Shown: positions 1 to 9,027, counted from the stretch's first letter. The stretch is 62,616 nucleotides of DNA from Bacteroidota bacterium (GCA_026416125.1 JAOAFT010000013.1:1-62616), one strand, 5' to 3'. A program made the numbers and translations. The notes: generated from the letters alone by a model not told the origin.

Positions 1-431
1 AAGATATGGATATACCATAAGAAAAGAAATGTGCGCTTCATAGACTTATTCACATTTGTAAGACAAATACGCTCGTAATAAAAATACAGTCAACTTTGCT
101 TGAAAGAAAGAGGAATTTTAGAGAAATCGATATAAATCAAAATGGTGAGGCGATGAAAGTTTAAGAAAATTTATTTCGTATATTTATTTTACGATGTACT
201 TGTCTGTGTGTTTAGAAAGTCTGATCCACAACAAAGTATTAAAAAATAAATAAAATTAGGCTAAAGCAAAGCCTTATAGATTATTGAGGTGTATAGTGTA
301 GTTTTGAATACATGTCGAAATATTGAATTAATTGAAGGTTATTTGTGTATTAAAGAGTGATTTTCTTGACTTTTCTGAAGTTTCGCAGTACTTTTAAGTA
401 AAGTACGTGGGCAGAACGAAACGAGAAATGA
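1..431. other. AT-rich intergenic leader region
   Basis: No open frame of convincing size or coding character is present on either strand in this AT-rich stretch, and no tRNA or rRNA is recognisable. A short inverted repeat (AGGCT at 258-262, AGCCT at 270-274) lies beside an A-rich run but has only five pairs. The right end probably carries the promoter of the GAF-GGDEF gene. Confidence 0.5.
366..394 (+). promoter_or_regulatory. Candidate promoter of the GAF-GGDEF gene
   Basis: TTGACT at 366-371 is followed after 17 bases by TACTTT at 389-394. The second element is a poor match to TATAAT, but TACTTTTA nearly fits the Bacteroidetes -7 motif TAnnTTTG. The downstream ATG is at 432. Only the position and the TTGAC core support it. 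Confidence 0.25.
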
Positions 432-2372
432 ATGAAAGACGCCCGGAAGCTTAGTACATTTCCACCCTGGAGTAGAGTATCGCTATTGCAGGGAGGGTGT
501 GTAAGTGCGGGCGTTGTTTTATTTATAATTGCCTATAATACGCAAGATGTTGCAGTTAAGTTTTTCTTGTTTCTCGTAACAGGGGTTGTGGTTGCCTTCT
601 GTGTACGAGCTTTTCTCCATCGAACACAAGAAGTAAGTGTAGGAGAACAGGGTCTGAAAGATAGCGAGGGAAAAAAACGCACGGTTAAGAAATTGCTCTT
701 CGATGACTTTCAAGCATCGGGATCACAATATAAGATTCAATTCATCGAAGAGGAAACCCTATGTCATGAGAACACAGATGATCAAACACCTCAACCACAG
801 TCGACAACGTTAAAAGTTCAAAAGCAAAAAACAGTCGAATGGGACGTAACTGCGTTCTGTGAAGATGCCCAGAATCTTGCCAATGGTGGTCCTAAAGCAG
901 AGTTCCATACATTGGCGATGAGAATACTCTCAGTTGTAAAAGAAGTGTGTTTTGCACATACGGTAGGGTTATTTTGGGTTAACCGGGAGAAACAACAATT
1001 AGTGTTAGAGAGTGCTGTTACAGATAGTCAAGTGTTTATGTCACAGCAGAGACTTACAATTGGTACTGACTATGTGAGTCAAGTTGCACTCTACGGCAAA
1101 CCTATTCTGGTTAATTACTTTTCAGAAGTAAGCCAAGCAGATATTCTCCCGTACTATACAAAGCACGAGACAGTACAATCGTTCTTGGGAATACCGGTTT
1201 TTTATCCAACAGAAGTTCAGCAACAGCTATCAGCAAATCCTATTGCGGTACTCTGCATTGATTGTCGAGAGAACGATGTATATGGTAATGAGACAATTGC
1301 ACTCCTTTCACATGTTGCAAAGTTATTCTCTACGTTACTAGTTGGGTACATCTCGAAGTACGACTTGCTGCTTGATTCTGAAGTACTTCAATCAATATCC
1401 CGATTTCGAAAGCAGCTTGAACGTGAATTTACTGTACCAACTGCAACACGTGCACTCGTAGAAGAAACTGCCCGCTTAATCCCGTGGGATTACGTTACAG
1501 TTGTACTCCACGATGATACACGAAAAGAGTGGATTGTACAGCATGTACTGAATCGAATGAATGATTCATATGTCCCATTATTGAGTGCCGTTGATCTCGA
1601 ACAAAGTATTGTAGGTCGCGGAATCCAAAGTGGTGAATTGATTGTGAGAGGAGATGTTCGTACACTGGATCGCTCACGGTTTTATCCTGCGGAGCGATGT
1701 TCAAGTGAAGGATCACTGGTAGTTGTTCCAATAAATTCATTGACACGATGCTATGGAGCACTTGTTGTAGAGTGTAAAGAACGGGAAGTATATTCAACTC
1801 AGGAGATATCACTCATACAGAAATTTGTTCAAGAAGCTTCGTGGGCTTTTGAGGTATTGAGCTTGCAGGAAATTACAAATAAGTACTTAGCGTTGGATGA
1901 AACAACAGGTGTTGCTACACGGAAAGCGTTCCTCGAAAGACTTCACGAAGAAGTACAGCGAGCAAATGATTTTGGCACTGAACTTTCGCTCGTTATGGTT
2001 GCAGTAGATAATATGGATGAACACATTAATAGGCACGGCTACGAAGCATTTGAGGTAGTACTCCAGACTGTGAGTCGGATTGTAAAAAATGCTGTTCGAC
2101 CGTACGATGTAGTTGGTCGTTTCGATTACAATTGTTTTGTTATTCTTCTTATAAGCACAACACTTAATGAAGCATCGTTATGGGCAGAAAAAATAAAGAA
2201 GAATGTCGCAAGTAGTATTGTCAACATTGCTACAAAAAATTTTTCAGTAACGGTAAGTGTTGGAATCGCCGGTGCCTACGAAAATCTTAGCGATGTTGAT
2301 TTACTCGAAAATGCAACACGTGCTCTTACCAAAGCACAAGGTGCAGGTGGAAATGTAATTCGTGTCTTTTGA
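432..2372 (+). CDS. Membrane-anchored GAF-GAF-GGDEF protein with degenerate GGDEF motif
   Basis: This 646-residue protein has two hydrophobic segments near the N terminus (about 20-35 and 43-62), a charged linker, two GAF-like sensor domains (about 155-310 and 320-475) and a C-terminal GGDEF-family domain (about 485-646). The fold is recognisable from the GVATRKAF block (normally TGLPNRRAF) and from VSVGIAGA near the end. The signature loop that should read GGDEF is DYNCF at 565-569, so the metal- and GTP-binding residues are missing. Diguanylate cyclase activity is therefore unlikely, and the protein is better viewed as a sensor or scaffold. It stands alone ahead of the small Cys-motif gene. 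The start is the ATG at 432; another ATG four bases upstream is out of frame. Confidence 0.85.
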   Translation: MKDARKLSTFPPWSRVSLLQGGCVSAGVVLFIIAYNTQDVAVKFFLFLVTGVVVAFCVRAFLHRTQEVSVGEQGLKDSEGKKRTVKKLLFDDFQASGSQYKIQFIEEETLCHENTDDQTPQPQSTTLKVQKQKTVEWDVTAFCEDAQNLANGGPKAEFHTLAMRILSVVKEVCFAHTVGLFWVNREKQQLVLESAVTDSQVFMSQQRLTIGTDYVSQVALYGKPILVNYFSEVSQADILPYYTKHETVQSFLGIPVFYPTEVQQQLSANPIAVLCIDCRENDVYGNETIALLSHVAKLFSTLLVGYISKYDLLLDSEVLQSISRFRKQLEREFTVPTATRALVEETARLIPWDYVTVVLHDDTRKEWIVQHVLNRMNDSYVPLLSAVDLEQSIVGRGIQSGELIVRGDVRTLDRSRFYPAERCSSEGSLVVVPINSLTRCYGALVVECKEREVYSTQEISLIQKFVQEASWAFEVLSLQEITNKYLALDETTGVATRKAFLERLHEEVQRANDFGTELSLVMVAVDNMDEHINRHGYEAFEVVLQTVSRIVKNAVRPYDVVGRFDYNCFVILLISTTLNEASLWAEKIKKNVASSIVNIATKNFSVTVSVGIAGAYENLSDVDLLENATRALTKAQGAGGNVIRVF

Positions 2373-2409
2373 TTTCTAAATGTGAACAGAATACATGGAG
2401 AAGTAATCT

Positions 2410-2604
2410 ATGGCTAAATCAACTGATTTTGCAGAGAAAGCAAAAAAGGCAAGTCAAGAACGTGGAGTAAAATGCCAAAAGTGTGGGACTGTGAAAGTTC
2501 CGCTTTTATATGTCCAATCTGTACGATCTGCACATGGATCCTATCGTTTTAACAAGCAGCGTGTGCAAGTATGCAAGTGCAATGAAAAGGAAATCTACGG
2601 ATAG
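2410..2604 (+). CDS. Small CxxC/CxC protein, putative zinc-binding
   Basis: This 64-residue protein has a lysine-rich N terminus (about 1-20), a CQKC pair at about 22-25 and a CKC pair near residue 56. The spacing of roughly 30 residues is typical of a small zinc ribbon. I do not recognise the family. A GGAGAAG sequence sits about eight bases before the ATG, one of the better ribosome-binding sites in this window, which supports real translation. It lies 37 bases after the GGDEF gene and 12 bases before deoB, so it is probably co-transcribed with both. The function is unknown; a ribosome- or nucleic-acid-associated role would be a guess. Confidence 0.65.
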   Translation: MAKSTDFAEKAKKASQERGVKCQKCGTVKVPLLYVQSVRSAHGSYRFNKQRVQVCKCNEKEIYG

Positions 2605-2616
2605 TAGCATACGCTC

Positions 2617-3804
2617 GTGCCTAAGAATCGAAAGCTCATACTTATTGTACTAGATGGCGTGGGGATTGGTGCCCTCCCGGATGCTTATCTGTACAATGAT
2701 AGTGGGGCGAATACCTTATGCCACATTGCTGAGTGTGTAATGAACTTTTCGCTTCCGGCATTAGTTTCATTGGGACTTGGGAATGTTACACCGATTCAAG
2801 GGGTACCGCCAACGCATTATGCTCGTGGCGGATTTGGGAAAATGGCAGAGGCGTCGAAGGGAAAAGATAGCACAACAGGTCATTGGGAATTGCTTGGTAT
2901 TATTACCGAAGTGGAATTTCCAACGTATCCACATGGTTTCCCAACAGAAGTGCTTGATTTATTTATGAGGGAAACCGGTTGTATTGGATATCTTGGGAAC
3001 AAAGTTGCCTCAGGTACCGAAATTATTCGTGAACTTGGTGATGAACACGTACGCACAGGGTATCCAATTATTTACACTTCAGCAGACTCAGTCTTTCAAG
3101 TAGCTGCACATGAAGAAGTGATACCCGTGGAACGGCTCTACGAAATATGTCAATTGGCAAGAACAAAAGTGCTTGTTGGTGAACACAGGGTTGGTCGTGT
3201 TATTGCTCGTCCCTTTATCGGGACATCAGGAGCGTATTCACGTACTCCACATCGACGAGACTTTGCAGTTGAACCACCGTTCCCTACAATGTTAGATGTC
3301 CTCACTGCGCATGGGATTGAAACAGTAGGGATAGGGAAAATAGATGATTTATTGTGTGGTCGTGGGGTGAGTATGGCGATTCACACACACTCGAATGCGG
3401 AAGGTATCGATCGTATTATTGAACAAGGTCGTGCATTGGCATTCGGTTGTATAGTTGCGAATCTAGTTGATTTCGATATGCTCTACGGTCATAGGCAGGA
3501 TGTGGAGGGATTTGCAAAGGCATTAATGGAATTCGATCGTGCAGTACCTGAAATTCTATCAACGGTACACAATGATGACCTTGTAATCATTACAGCTGAT
3601 CATGGGAACGACCCAACTGATACTAGTACTGACCATACACGGGAGTTTGTTCCGGTGCTAACATACTCCCCGCGAGGAAAACAAAATGTTCCTATAGGCA
3701 CACGACAAACATTTGCCGATGTTGCTCAAACAATTGCAGAGTTCTTTGAAATTATACCACCGGGACATTGTGCAGGTACGAGTTTTTACTCGTTGGTTTC
3801 GTAA
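2617..3804 (+). CDS. deoB: Phosphopentomutase
   Basis: DeoB interconverts ribose-1- and ribose-5-phosphate, and the deoxyribose forms, in nucleoside salvage in the cytoplasm. The 395-residue length is normal. The alkaline-phosphatase-type metal site is visible as VLDGVGIGALPDA (about 11-23), the phospho-acceptor Thr in DSTTGHWE (about 84-91), DFDMLYGHRQD (about 285-295) and TADHGND (about 326-332). The start is a GTG with no clear Shine-Dalgarno sequence; the next in-frame methionine would remove the first metal ligand. deoC, the next enzyme of deoxynucleoside breakdown, lies 3.4 kb downstream but not in the same gene run. Confidence 0.95.
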   Translation: MPKNRKLILIVLDGVGIGALPDAYLYNDSGANTLCHIAECVMNFSLPALVSLGLGNVTPIQGVPPTHYARGGFGKMAEASKGKDSTTGHWELLGIITEVEFPTYPHGFPTEVLDLFMRETGCIGYLGNKVASGTEIIRELGDEHVRTGYPIIYTSADSVFQVAAHEEVIPVERLYEICQLARTKVLVGEHRVGRVIARPFIGTSGAYSRTPHRRDFAVEPPFPTMLDVLTAHGIETVGIGKIDDLLCGRGVSMAIHTHSNAEGIDRIIEQGRALAFGCIVANLVDFDMLYGHRQDVEGFAKALMEFDRAVPEILSTVHNDDLVIITADHGNDPTDTSTDHTREFVPVLTYSPRGKQNVPIGTRQTFADVAQTIAEFFEIIPPGHCAGTSFYSLVS

Positions 3805-3971
3805 GAAACAAAGAGTGCATATTTAAACGTCTAACACGTCAGAATTTTAGATATTTTCGGCTATCAAAGCTGATGAAGAGTAAAAAAAGTAGATTTTCTA
3901 AGATTCGAGGGACGAATATTATTCATCAAACTAAATGTAACAAATGTTTCACTATACATGAGTGAAAAGCT

Positions 3972-4826
3972 GTGAAGATCAGTAAACAATATACAAATCG
4001 GGAAAGCCAATCGCTCGACAAGTACCTTCAAGAAATTGGGAAAGTTGAGCTCTTAACGCCGCAAGAAGAAATAGAGCTTGCGCGTAGAATTAAGAAGGGC
4101 GATCAGAAGGCCCTAGAGAAATTAACGAAAGCAAACCTTCGGTTTGTTGTAAGTGTTGCAAAGCAATACCAGAACCAAGGATTATCTCTTGGTGATTTAA
4201 TCAATGAAGGGAACTTAGGTCTCATCAAAGCGGCCAAGCGTTTTGATGAAACGCGAGGCTTCAAATTCATTTCTTATGCGGTTTGGTGGATTCGGCAGTC
4301 AATTCTCCAAGCACTCGCTGAACAATCTCGTATTGTACGGCTTCCTTTGAATCGTGTTGGTGCCCTAAATAAAATTGGGAAAGCTTTCAGTACACTCGAA
4401 CAAGAGTTCGAGCGCGAGCCGAGTGCAAGTGAACTCGCCGAAGAATTAGATATGTCTCTTTTTGAGGTATCGGATACACTCAAAATTTCTGGGCGTCACC
4501 TCTCGATGGATGCTCCTTTTGCCCAAGGGGAAGATAATCGACTGCTCGATGTTATTCAGGATAATCGGCAACCGGCACCAGATGCTGGATTGATGGAAGA
4601 ATCGTTGAAAGAAGAGGTACGCCGGGCTCTCGCCACGTTGAGTGAACGTGAAGCACAGGTCATCAAGCTTTACTTTGGTATTGATTCTGAACATTCACTA
4701 ACACTTGAGGAAATTGGTGAGAAATTCAATTTAACCCGAGAACGTGTACGACAAATAAAAGAAAAAGCAATTCGTCGACTTCGACATGCTTCAAGGAGCA
4801 AAGCTCTTCGGGCATATCTTGGATAG
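3972..4826 (+). CDS. rpoD: RNA polymerase primary sigma factor RpoD (short Bacteroidota type)
   Basis: This 284-residue primary sigma factor lacks the long region 1.1 and the non-conserved insert of the proteobacterial protein, as is usual in Bacteroidota and Chlorobiota. It starts with region 1.2 ([20 protein letters not shown]). Regions 2.1-2.4 follow (about 55-110, with [18 protein letters not shown] and [15 protein letters not shown]), then region 3 and the -35-binding helix-turn-helix of region 4.2 (about 245-272, [18 protein letters not shown]). It binds core RNA polymerase and selects housekeeping promoters. The start is GTG at 3972. A strong hairpin terminator follows directly, so it forms the end of its transcription unit. 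Confidence 0.97.
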   Translation: MKISKQYTNRESQSLDKYLQEIGKVELLTPQEEIELARRIKKGDQKALEKLTKANLRFVVSVAKQYQNQGLSLGDLINEGNLGLIKAAKRFDETRGFKFISYAVWWIRQSILQALAEQSRIVRLPLNRVGALNKIGKAFSTLEQEFEREPSASELAEELDMSLFEVSDTLKISGRHLSMDAPFAQGEDNRLLDVIQDNRQPAPDAGLMEESLKEEVRRALATLSEREAQVIKLYFGIDSEHSLTLEEIGEKFNLTRERVRQIKEKAIRRLRHASRSKALRAYLG

Positions 4827-4842
4827 AAAGTTACTGTAGTAC

Positions 4843-4882
4843 TCTTTGGCTTTTCTCTTTGGGAGAAAGCCAAAGAGTTTTT
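4843..4882 (+). terminator. Intrinsic terminator after rpoD
   Basis: CTCTTTGGC at 4843-4851 pairs with GCCAAAGAG at 4869-4877. The stem extends inward through TTTCTC/GAGAAA with a one-base bulge, and a run of five T follows at once. It starts 16 bases after the rpoD stop. This is the clearest rho-independent terminator in the window. Confidence 0.88.
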
Positions 4883-4970
4883 GATTAGGTTGGAAGTCAT
4901 GTGTTGATTACAACAAGCTTCCTCAGCAATGTCCATTGACATCGTAGCAGTACCTGAAGAGGACTAACAT

Positions 4971-5639
4971 GTGAAGCTCTCCATGATCTCACAGCGATAT
5001 TGTAGGTGGATTGGGATGTATCTGCTATGCAGTTGTTTTCTGTTTATAGTTGTGGGCTGTGGGATCTCTTCACCTCGGTTTCGATCTTCTGGTAAACAGG
5101 TATCACCAACAATTCAGAAGCCATCTCAACAACCACCACGTTTTACTTCACGTGAAGCAGAAGAAGAACAGAAAGAAGATGATAAAAAAGTTCATTCAGA
5201 AGAGATAGAGACAATTACAAAAGGATCAAGAAACTTTCGTACAGAAAAGAATACAGCGATAAAACCACTGGACCAAAGCAAGATGATGCGGGAAATTTCG
5301 AAATATATGGGAACTCCATACGTCCAAGGAGGTACATCGAGCGAAGGGATCGATTGTTCTGGATACACAATGCTTGTATACAAGAATGCAATGGGAATTC
5401 AATTGCCACGAAGTAGTACCGAACAATTTAAAACAGGGACTCCTGTTGAGTTTTCGGATCTGAAATTTGGTGACCTAGTTTTTTTTAATACCAATGGTAC
5501 CCCTGCTTCACATGTTGGTATTTACCTTGGTGATGATTTATTTGCACACGCAAGTGTCTCACTCGGTGTGACAATTTCATCTCTTCAGAGTACGTACTAC
5601 AGCAAGCGATACTGTGGCGCTCGACGGATAATTGAATAA
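4971..5639 (+). CDS. NlpC/P60-family lipoprotein, putative peptidoglycan endopeptidase
   Basis: This 222-residue protein has a lipoprotein signal peptide ending in the lipobox VVGC (Cys30) and a low-complexity charged linker (about 35-100). A C-terminal NlpC/P60 domain follows (about 103-222). The catalytic Cys is in GIDCSGY (Cys129), with His in ASHVGIYLG (His181) and a further His in FAHAS (His193). Family members cut the D-Glu/meso-DAP bond of peptidoglycan stem peptides; anchoring in the outer or inner membrane is expected. The start is GTG at 4971, preceded by AGAGGA. It is followed after 14 bases by def, so it may head the def-fmt transcript. Confidence 0.88.
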   Translation: MKLSMISQRYCRWIGMYLLCSCFLFIVVGCGISSPRFRSSGKQVSPTIQKPSQQPPRFTSREAEEEQKEDDKKVHSEEIETITKGSRNFRTEKNTAIKPLDQSKMMREISKYMGTPYVQGGTSSEGIDCSGYTMLVYKNAMGIQLPRSSTEQFKTGTPVEFSDLKFGDLVFFNTNGTPASHVGIYLGDDLFAHASVSLGVTISSLQSTYYSKRYCGARRIIE

Positions 5640-5653
5640 AGAAGGACTGTAAA

Positions 5654-6253
5654 ATGGCAATACGCCCTATCTATATTTATGGAACGAAAATGTTAAAAGA
5701 AAAAGCTCACCCTGTAACAGTGTGTGATGATTCTCTCCACAAACTTATATATGACATGTTTGAAACAATGCACGCCGCACATGGTATAGGTTTAGCGGCA
5801 ACACAGGTAGGAGATCGACGCCGTGTTATAGTTATTGATATTAGCGATACTGAAGTTCCAAATGCTGAAGGGGAAGTAGAAAACGATGAGCATCCAACAT
5901 CACCAGATTTACCGCGTACGCTTGTTGTTATTAACCCAGAAATTATCCGAACAGAGGGTGTTTGGAAGATGGAAGAGGGATGCCTAAGCATCCCTGAAGT
6001 TCGTGCTGAAGTGGAGCGTCCAGAGAAAGTACACCTACGGTTTCTCGATCCCCAATTTCAAACACACGAGCTTTTCGCGGATGGTTTACTTGCACGTGTT
6101 CTATTGCATGAAATAGATCATCTTGATGGCATTCTCTTTGTCGATCGAATAAGTCGTGGAAAGCGCGCTGCACTATTACCAAAGCTGCGTGCTTTGCGAA
6201 AAGGAGATGTGCACGCTTCATACAAAGTACTAACAACTCAAGACGAGGTGTAA
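5654..6253 (+). CDS. def: Peptide deformylase
   Basis: Def removes the formyl group from the N-terminal methionine of new proteins. All three signature motifs are present: GIGLAATQVG (about 44-53), EGCLSIPE with the metal-binding Cys (Cys110), and HEIDHLDG with His152, Glu153 and His156. At 199 residues it is slightly long because of an acidic insertion at about 67-88, ahead of the second motif; similar insertions occur in Bacteroidota deformylases. The stop codon overlaps the fmt start by one base, so translation of the two is probably coupled. Confidence 0.96.
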   Translation: MAIRPIYIYGTKMLKEKAHPVTVCDDSLHKLIYDMFETMHAAHGIGLAATQVGDRRRVIVIDISDTEVPNAEGEVENDEHPTSPDLPRTLVVINPEIIRTEGVWKMEEGCLSIPEVRAEVERPEKVHLRFLDPQFQTHELFADGLLARVLLHEIDHLDGILFVDRISRGKRAALLPKLRALRKGDVHASYKVLTTQDEV

Positions 6254-7206
6254 TGGCACTGAGAATTGTCTTTATGGGTACACCGGAGTTTGCTTGCCCA
6301 AGTTTAGATATATTGCTCAAACACGGGTACCAAATTCCCAGCGTTGTTACTGCTCTTGATAAGCCACGAGGTCGAGGGCAACACGTAACTTTTACTCCGG
6401 TGAAAGAGTTTGCTCTCATGCATGGATTGACGATCATGCAGCCAGAGTCCTTGCGCGATCCACAGTTTATCGATAAGCTTCAATCGCTTTCGCCTGATCT
6501 TATTGTTGTTGTTGCTTTTCGCATTCTTCCACCTGAAGTTATACGGATTCCACCGCTTGGTACAATCAATCTCCATGCTTCGCTCCTACCAAAGTACCGT
6601 GGAGCAGCTCCAATCAACTGGGCTATAATTAATGGAGAAAAGGAAACGGGTGTAACGACCTTTTTCATTCGTGAAACCGTTGATACTGGGGCTATCATTC
6701 TTCAGGAGCGAGTACCAATCGGAGAAGATGAAACAGCAGGTGAACTTCACGATAGGCTCTCGATAATTGGAGCTTCATTAGTGTTAAAAACGGTGCAATT
6801 GATTGAAAAAGGTCAGGTAGTTCCCTGTCCACAAGATGAACGGTATGCAACGAAGGCACCAAAAATTTTTAAGGCAGATTGCCTAATCCGATGGAACGCA
6901 CCTGCGCCTGTAATTCACAATTTTATCCGTGGTTTGTCACCAAGTCCAACTGCATGGACTACTCACAATGGGAAAATCCTTCGGATATTTCGCTCTCGTC
7001 TTATTTTAGATAGTACGTCGCACCCCGGTGTGGTTGTGCGATGCAATCCAACAGAATTGGTGATCGGAACGTCTTCCGGTTCAATTTCCATTCTTGAGAT
7101 TCAGCAAGAAGGAAAACGGCGCCTTGGTATCGAGGAATTCTTACGTGGATATCGGATTCGTGAAGGTGAACTCTTCGGAGATGAAATAGCAGGTCGTTTC
7201 TTGTAA
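6253..7206 (+). CDS. fmt: Methionyl-tRNA formyltransferase
   Basis: Fmt formylates initiator Met-tRNA using 10-formyltetrahydrofolate and is the partner of deformylase. The 317-residue protein has the N-terminal formyltransferase domain with PRGRGQ (about 38-43), the catalytic Asn-His-Asp set in INLHASLLPKYRGAAPINWA (about 105-124) and VDTGAI (Asp144). A C-terminal OB-like domain (about 207-310) contacts the tRNA. It starts with ATG overlapping the def stop (TAATG). Together def and fmt control the formyl cycle of translation initiation. Confidence 0.96.
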   Translation: MALRIVFMGTPEFACPSLDILLKHGYQIPSVVTALDKPRGRGQHVTFTPVKEFALMHGLTIMQPESLRDPQFIDKLQSLSPDLIVVVAFRILPPEVIRIPPLGTINLHASLLPKYRGAAPINWAIINGEKETGVTTFFIRETVDTGAIILQERVPIGEDETAGELHDRLSIIGASLVLKTVQLIEKGQVVPCPQDERYATKAPKIFKADCLIRWNAPAPVIHNFIRGLSPSPTAWTTHNGKILRIFRSRLILDSTSHPGVVVRCNPTELVIGTSSGSISILEIQQEGKRRLGIEEFLRGYRIREGELFGDEIAGRFL

Positions 7207-7252
7207 CTCATATGAATTCTTATATATTACATATGTGCGTTGAGGATCAATC

Positions 7253-7951
7253 ATGGAAGCAAAAACATTTGATGCGAAACTAGCCTCATGTATTGACCAT
7301 ACATTGTTAAAACCAGACGCACAGCCTGATGAAATTGATAAACTTTGTACCGAAGCACTCACCTTTCAATTTGCGAGCGTATGTGTAAATCCGTCGTATG
7401 TTGCACGGTGTTTTTCGATTGTAAAAGATTCTCCTGTAAGGGTGTGTACAGTAATCGGTTTTCCTCTAGGAGCTACAACAACTGATGTGAAGAAAGCTGA
7501 AGCTGCTGAAGCGTTGCAGAACGGTGCAAGTGAGCTTGATATGGTGCTCCACATTGGCATGTTAAAATGCAGGAATGATGAGTACATACAGAACGATATA
7601 GCAACGATTGTGCTATTAGCTAAACAAAAAAATGCCCGAGTAAAAGTTATACTTGAAACATGTCTCTTAACGGATGATGAGAAAGTGCGTGCCTGCTTGC
7701 TTGCGAAAGAAGCAGGAGCTCACTTTGTCAAAACATCAACAGGGTTTTCAAAAGCAGGTGCAACGCTTACTGATATTGCATTGATGCGGAAGACGGTAGG
7801 GACTGAGATGGGGCTAAAAGCTTCTGGTGGTATCCGGACACGGGAACAAGCCTTAGCATTTCTAGCTGCTGGAGCAACGCGGATTGGTACCAGTTCTGGT
7901 GTTGCAATTATCACCGAGACAACAACAGAGGTTCAGTATCGAGAGTATTAG
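7253..7951 (+). CDS. deoC: Deoxyribose-phosphate aldolase
   Basis: DeoC splits 2-deoxyribose-5-phosphate into glyceraldehyde-3-phosphate and acetaldehyde, the step after phosphopentomutase. The 232-residue TIM-barrel protein shows the Schiff-base lysine in FVKTSTGF (Lys160), the assisting lysine in GLKASGGIR (Lys189) and the proton-relay Asp in ELDMVLHIG (Asp96). The start is ATG at 7253, 46 bases after fmt. With deoB in the same window it suggests that DNA-derived nucleosides can be used as a carbon source. Confidence 0.96.
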   Translation: MEAKTFDAKLASCIDHTLLKPDAQPDEIDKLCTEALTFQFASVCVNPSYVARCFSIVKDSPVRVCTVIGFPLGATTTDVKKAEAAEALQNGASELDMVLHIGMLKCRNDEYIQNDIATIVLLAKQKNARVKVILETCLLTDDEKVRACLLAKEAGAHFVKTSTGFSKAGATLTDIALMRKTVGTEMGLKASGGIRTREQALAFLAAGATRIGTSSGVAIITETTTEVQYREY

Positions 7952-7959
7952 CAAGCATT

Positions 7960-8487
7960 GTGAGGAAGAAAGAATTCATAGTGTTCGTTTTCATTGCCTG
8001 GACACTCCAGAGTTGTGTACTTTCAGAACATCAGAGTGGGCATGAGAGGAGCAGTTTACTAGTAAATGAACTACGCTCTGATACTGTACAACAACCAAAC
8101 AAAACAGGTGAAAATACATTACCTCTTCAATCACAATCCCCACCCCTTCATACAGTTCACGATACAGTTCATGCAACTACCGTCGTTGAGTACTCAAGCA
8201 ACTCAATTCTTTCAAGCGCAAACACTACGAAGGCAGAAAGTATTTTCTATACTATCCAAGTAGGTGCTTATGGCGATGCGAGCAATGCACTTCGTTGTCA
8301 GAAAATAACGAAAGAGCGATTCCCGACTTATCAGGTGTTTAACGATTACGATGGTGTTACGAAAATTTACAGAATTAGTGTTGGTCAATTTTCAACCAAA
8401 GATAGTGCATTCATCTTCTTAAAGCAATTACAACAACAGTATCCTCGTGAGTATAGAGAATGTTGGGTAAAGCAGTTAGAATTTTAA
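7960..8487 (+). CDS. SPOR-domain lipoprotein
   Basis: This 175-residue protein has an N-terminal signal sequence with a plausible lipobox (TLQSC, Cys19), a low-complexity Thr/Ser/His-rich linker (about 30-90) and a C-terminal SPOR domain (about 95-170, starting YTIQVGAY). SPOR domains bind peptidoglycan strands lacking stem peptides, mostly at division sites. The start is GTG at 7960, only eight bases after the deoC stop. The stop lies 28 bases inside the next gene, which also encodes a SPOR protein, so the two are probably translated together and may have arisen by duplication. Confidence 0.8.
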   Translation: MRKKEFIVFVFIAWTLQSCVLSEHQSGHERSSLLVNELRSDTVQQPNKTGENTLPLQSQSPPLHTVHDTVHATTVVEYSSNSILSSANTTKAESIFYTIQVGAYGDASNALRCQKITKERFPTYQVFNDYDGVTKIYRISVGQFSTKDSAFIFLKQLQQQYPREYRECWVKQLEF

Positions 8488-8999
8488 GCATATGTGCCCT
8501 TGTATATTACGTGGGGAATGTGTGTGCATGTACATCGGTCTACAAAACATCCAAAGTAGAACAAGGAGAGCAACTACGGCGCGTTCCTCTTTCTGAAATT
8601 GAACAAACATTTGATCCAAGTATCTATATTTTAGAGTTTACCCCACCTGTGCAAATAACAAACGAACATCGTACAGGCATTATCGAAGTGCCAACAGTAT
8701 CTTTGCCACAGCACGAAGAAATTGTTCAAGGGTTTCGTATACAAATCTACGCTTCATCAAATTATGATGAAGCAAACAGTATGAAGACTATAACTCAAGG
8801 ACTATCGGGATCCGATTCTGTATACATTGTTTTTGACCCACCAGTGTATAAAGTGCGTGTTGGTGATTTCGTTTCACGGTACGATGCGAATCAACGCCTT
8901 CTCTACTATGTTTCACAAGGATATCGTGACGCGTGGGTTGTTCCAGATCGAGTAATTCTTCGCAGTAGTGTTCCCTCTCGCGATACATTGACCGAATAA
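8460..8999 (+). CDS. Second SPOR-domain envelope protein
   Basis: This 179-residue protein has an N-terminal hydrophobic signal with cysteines at about 22-24 that could serve as a lipidation site (VCACTS). The linker is of about 55 residues. A C-terminal SPOR-like domain follows (about 92-165, starting GFRIQIYASSNYDEAN and ending in DAWVVP). It overlaps the preceding SPOR gene by 28 bases in another frame. The sequences differ enough that the duplication, if any, is old. The role is inferred from the domain only: peptidoglycan binding in the periplasm. The stop codon lies inside a 15-bp tandem duplication. Confidence 0.75.
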   Translation: MLGKAVRILSICALVYYVGNVCACTSVYKTSKVEQGEQLRRVPLSEIEQTFDPSIYILEFTPPVQITNEHRTGIIEVPTVSLPQHEEIVQGFRIQIYASSNYDEANSMKTITQGLSGSDSVYIVFDPPVYKVRVGDFVSRYDANQRLLYYVSQGYRDAWVVPDRVILRSSVPSRDTLTE

Positions 9000-9024
9000 G
9001 GTAATAAAGAATAAGGTAATAAAG
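8995..9024. repeat. Perfect 15-bp tandem duplication
   Basis: The 15-mer AATAAGGTAATAAAG is present twice in a row, at 8995-9009 and 9010-9024, with no mismatch. The first copy includes the stop codon of the second SPOR gene. It looks like a recent slippage or duplication product in the intergenic space. Confidence 0.9.
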
Positions 9025-9027
9025 GTG

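Noticed and set aside
258-274. Possible intrinsic terminator hairpin AGGCT/AGCCT
   Set aside because: Only five pairs, and the T-rich side would fit a - strand transcript for which no gene exists here.
5943-6437. Open frame of 164 codons on the - strand across def and fmt
   Set aside because: It lies antisense to two clearly identified genes with intact motifs and shows no recognisable domain.
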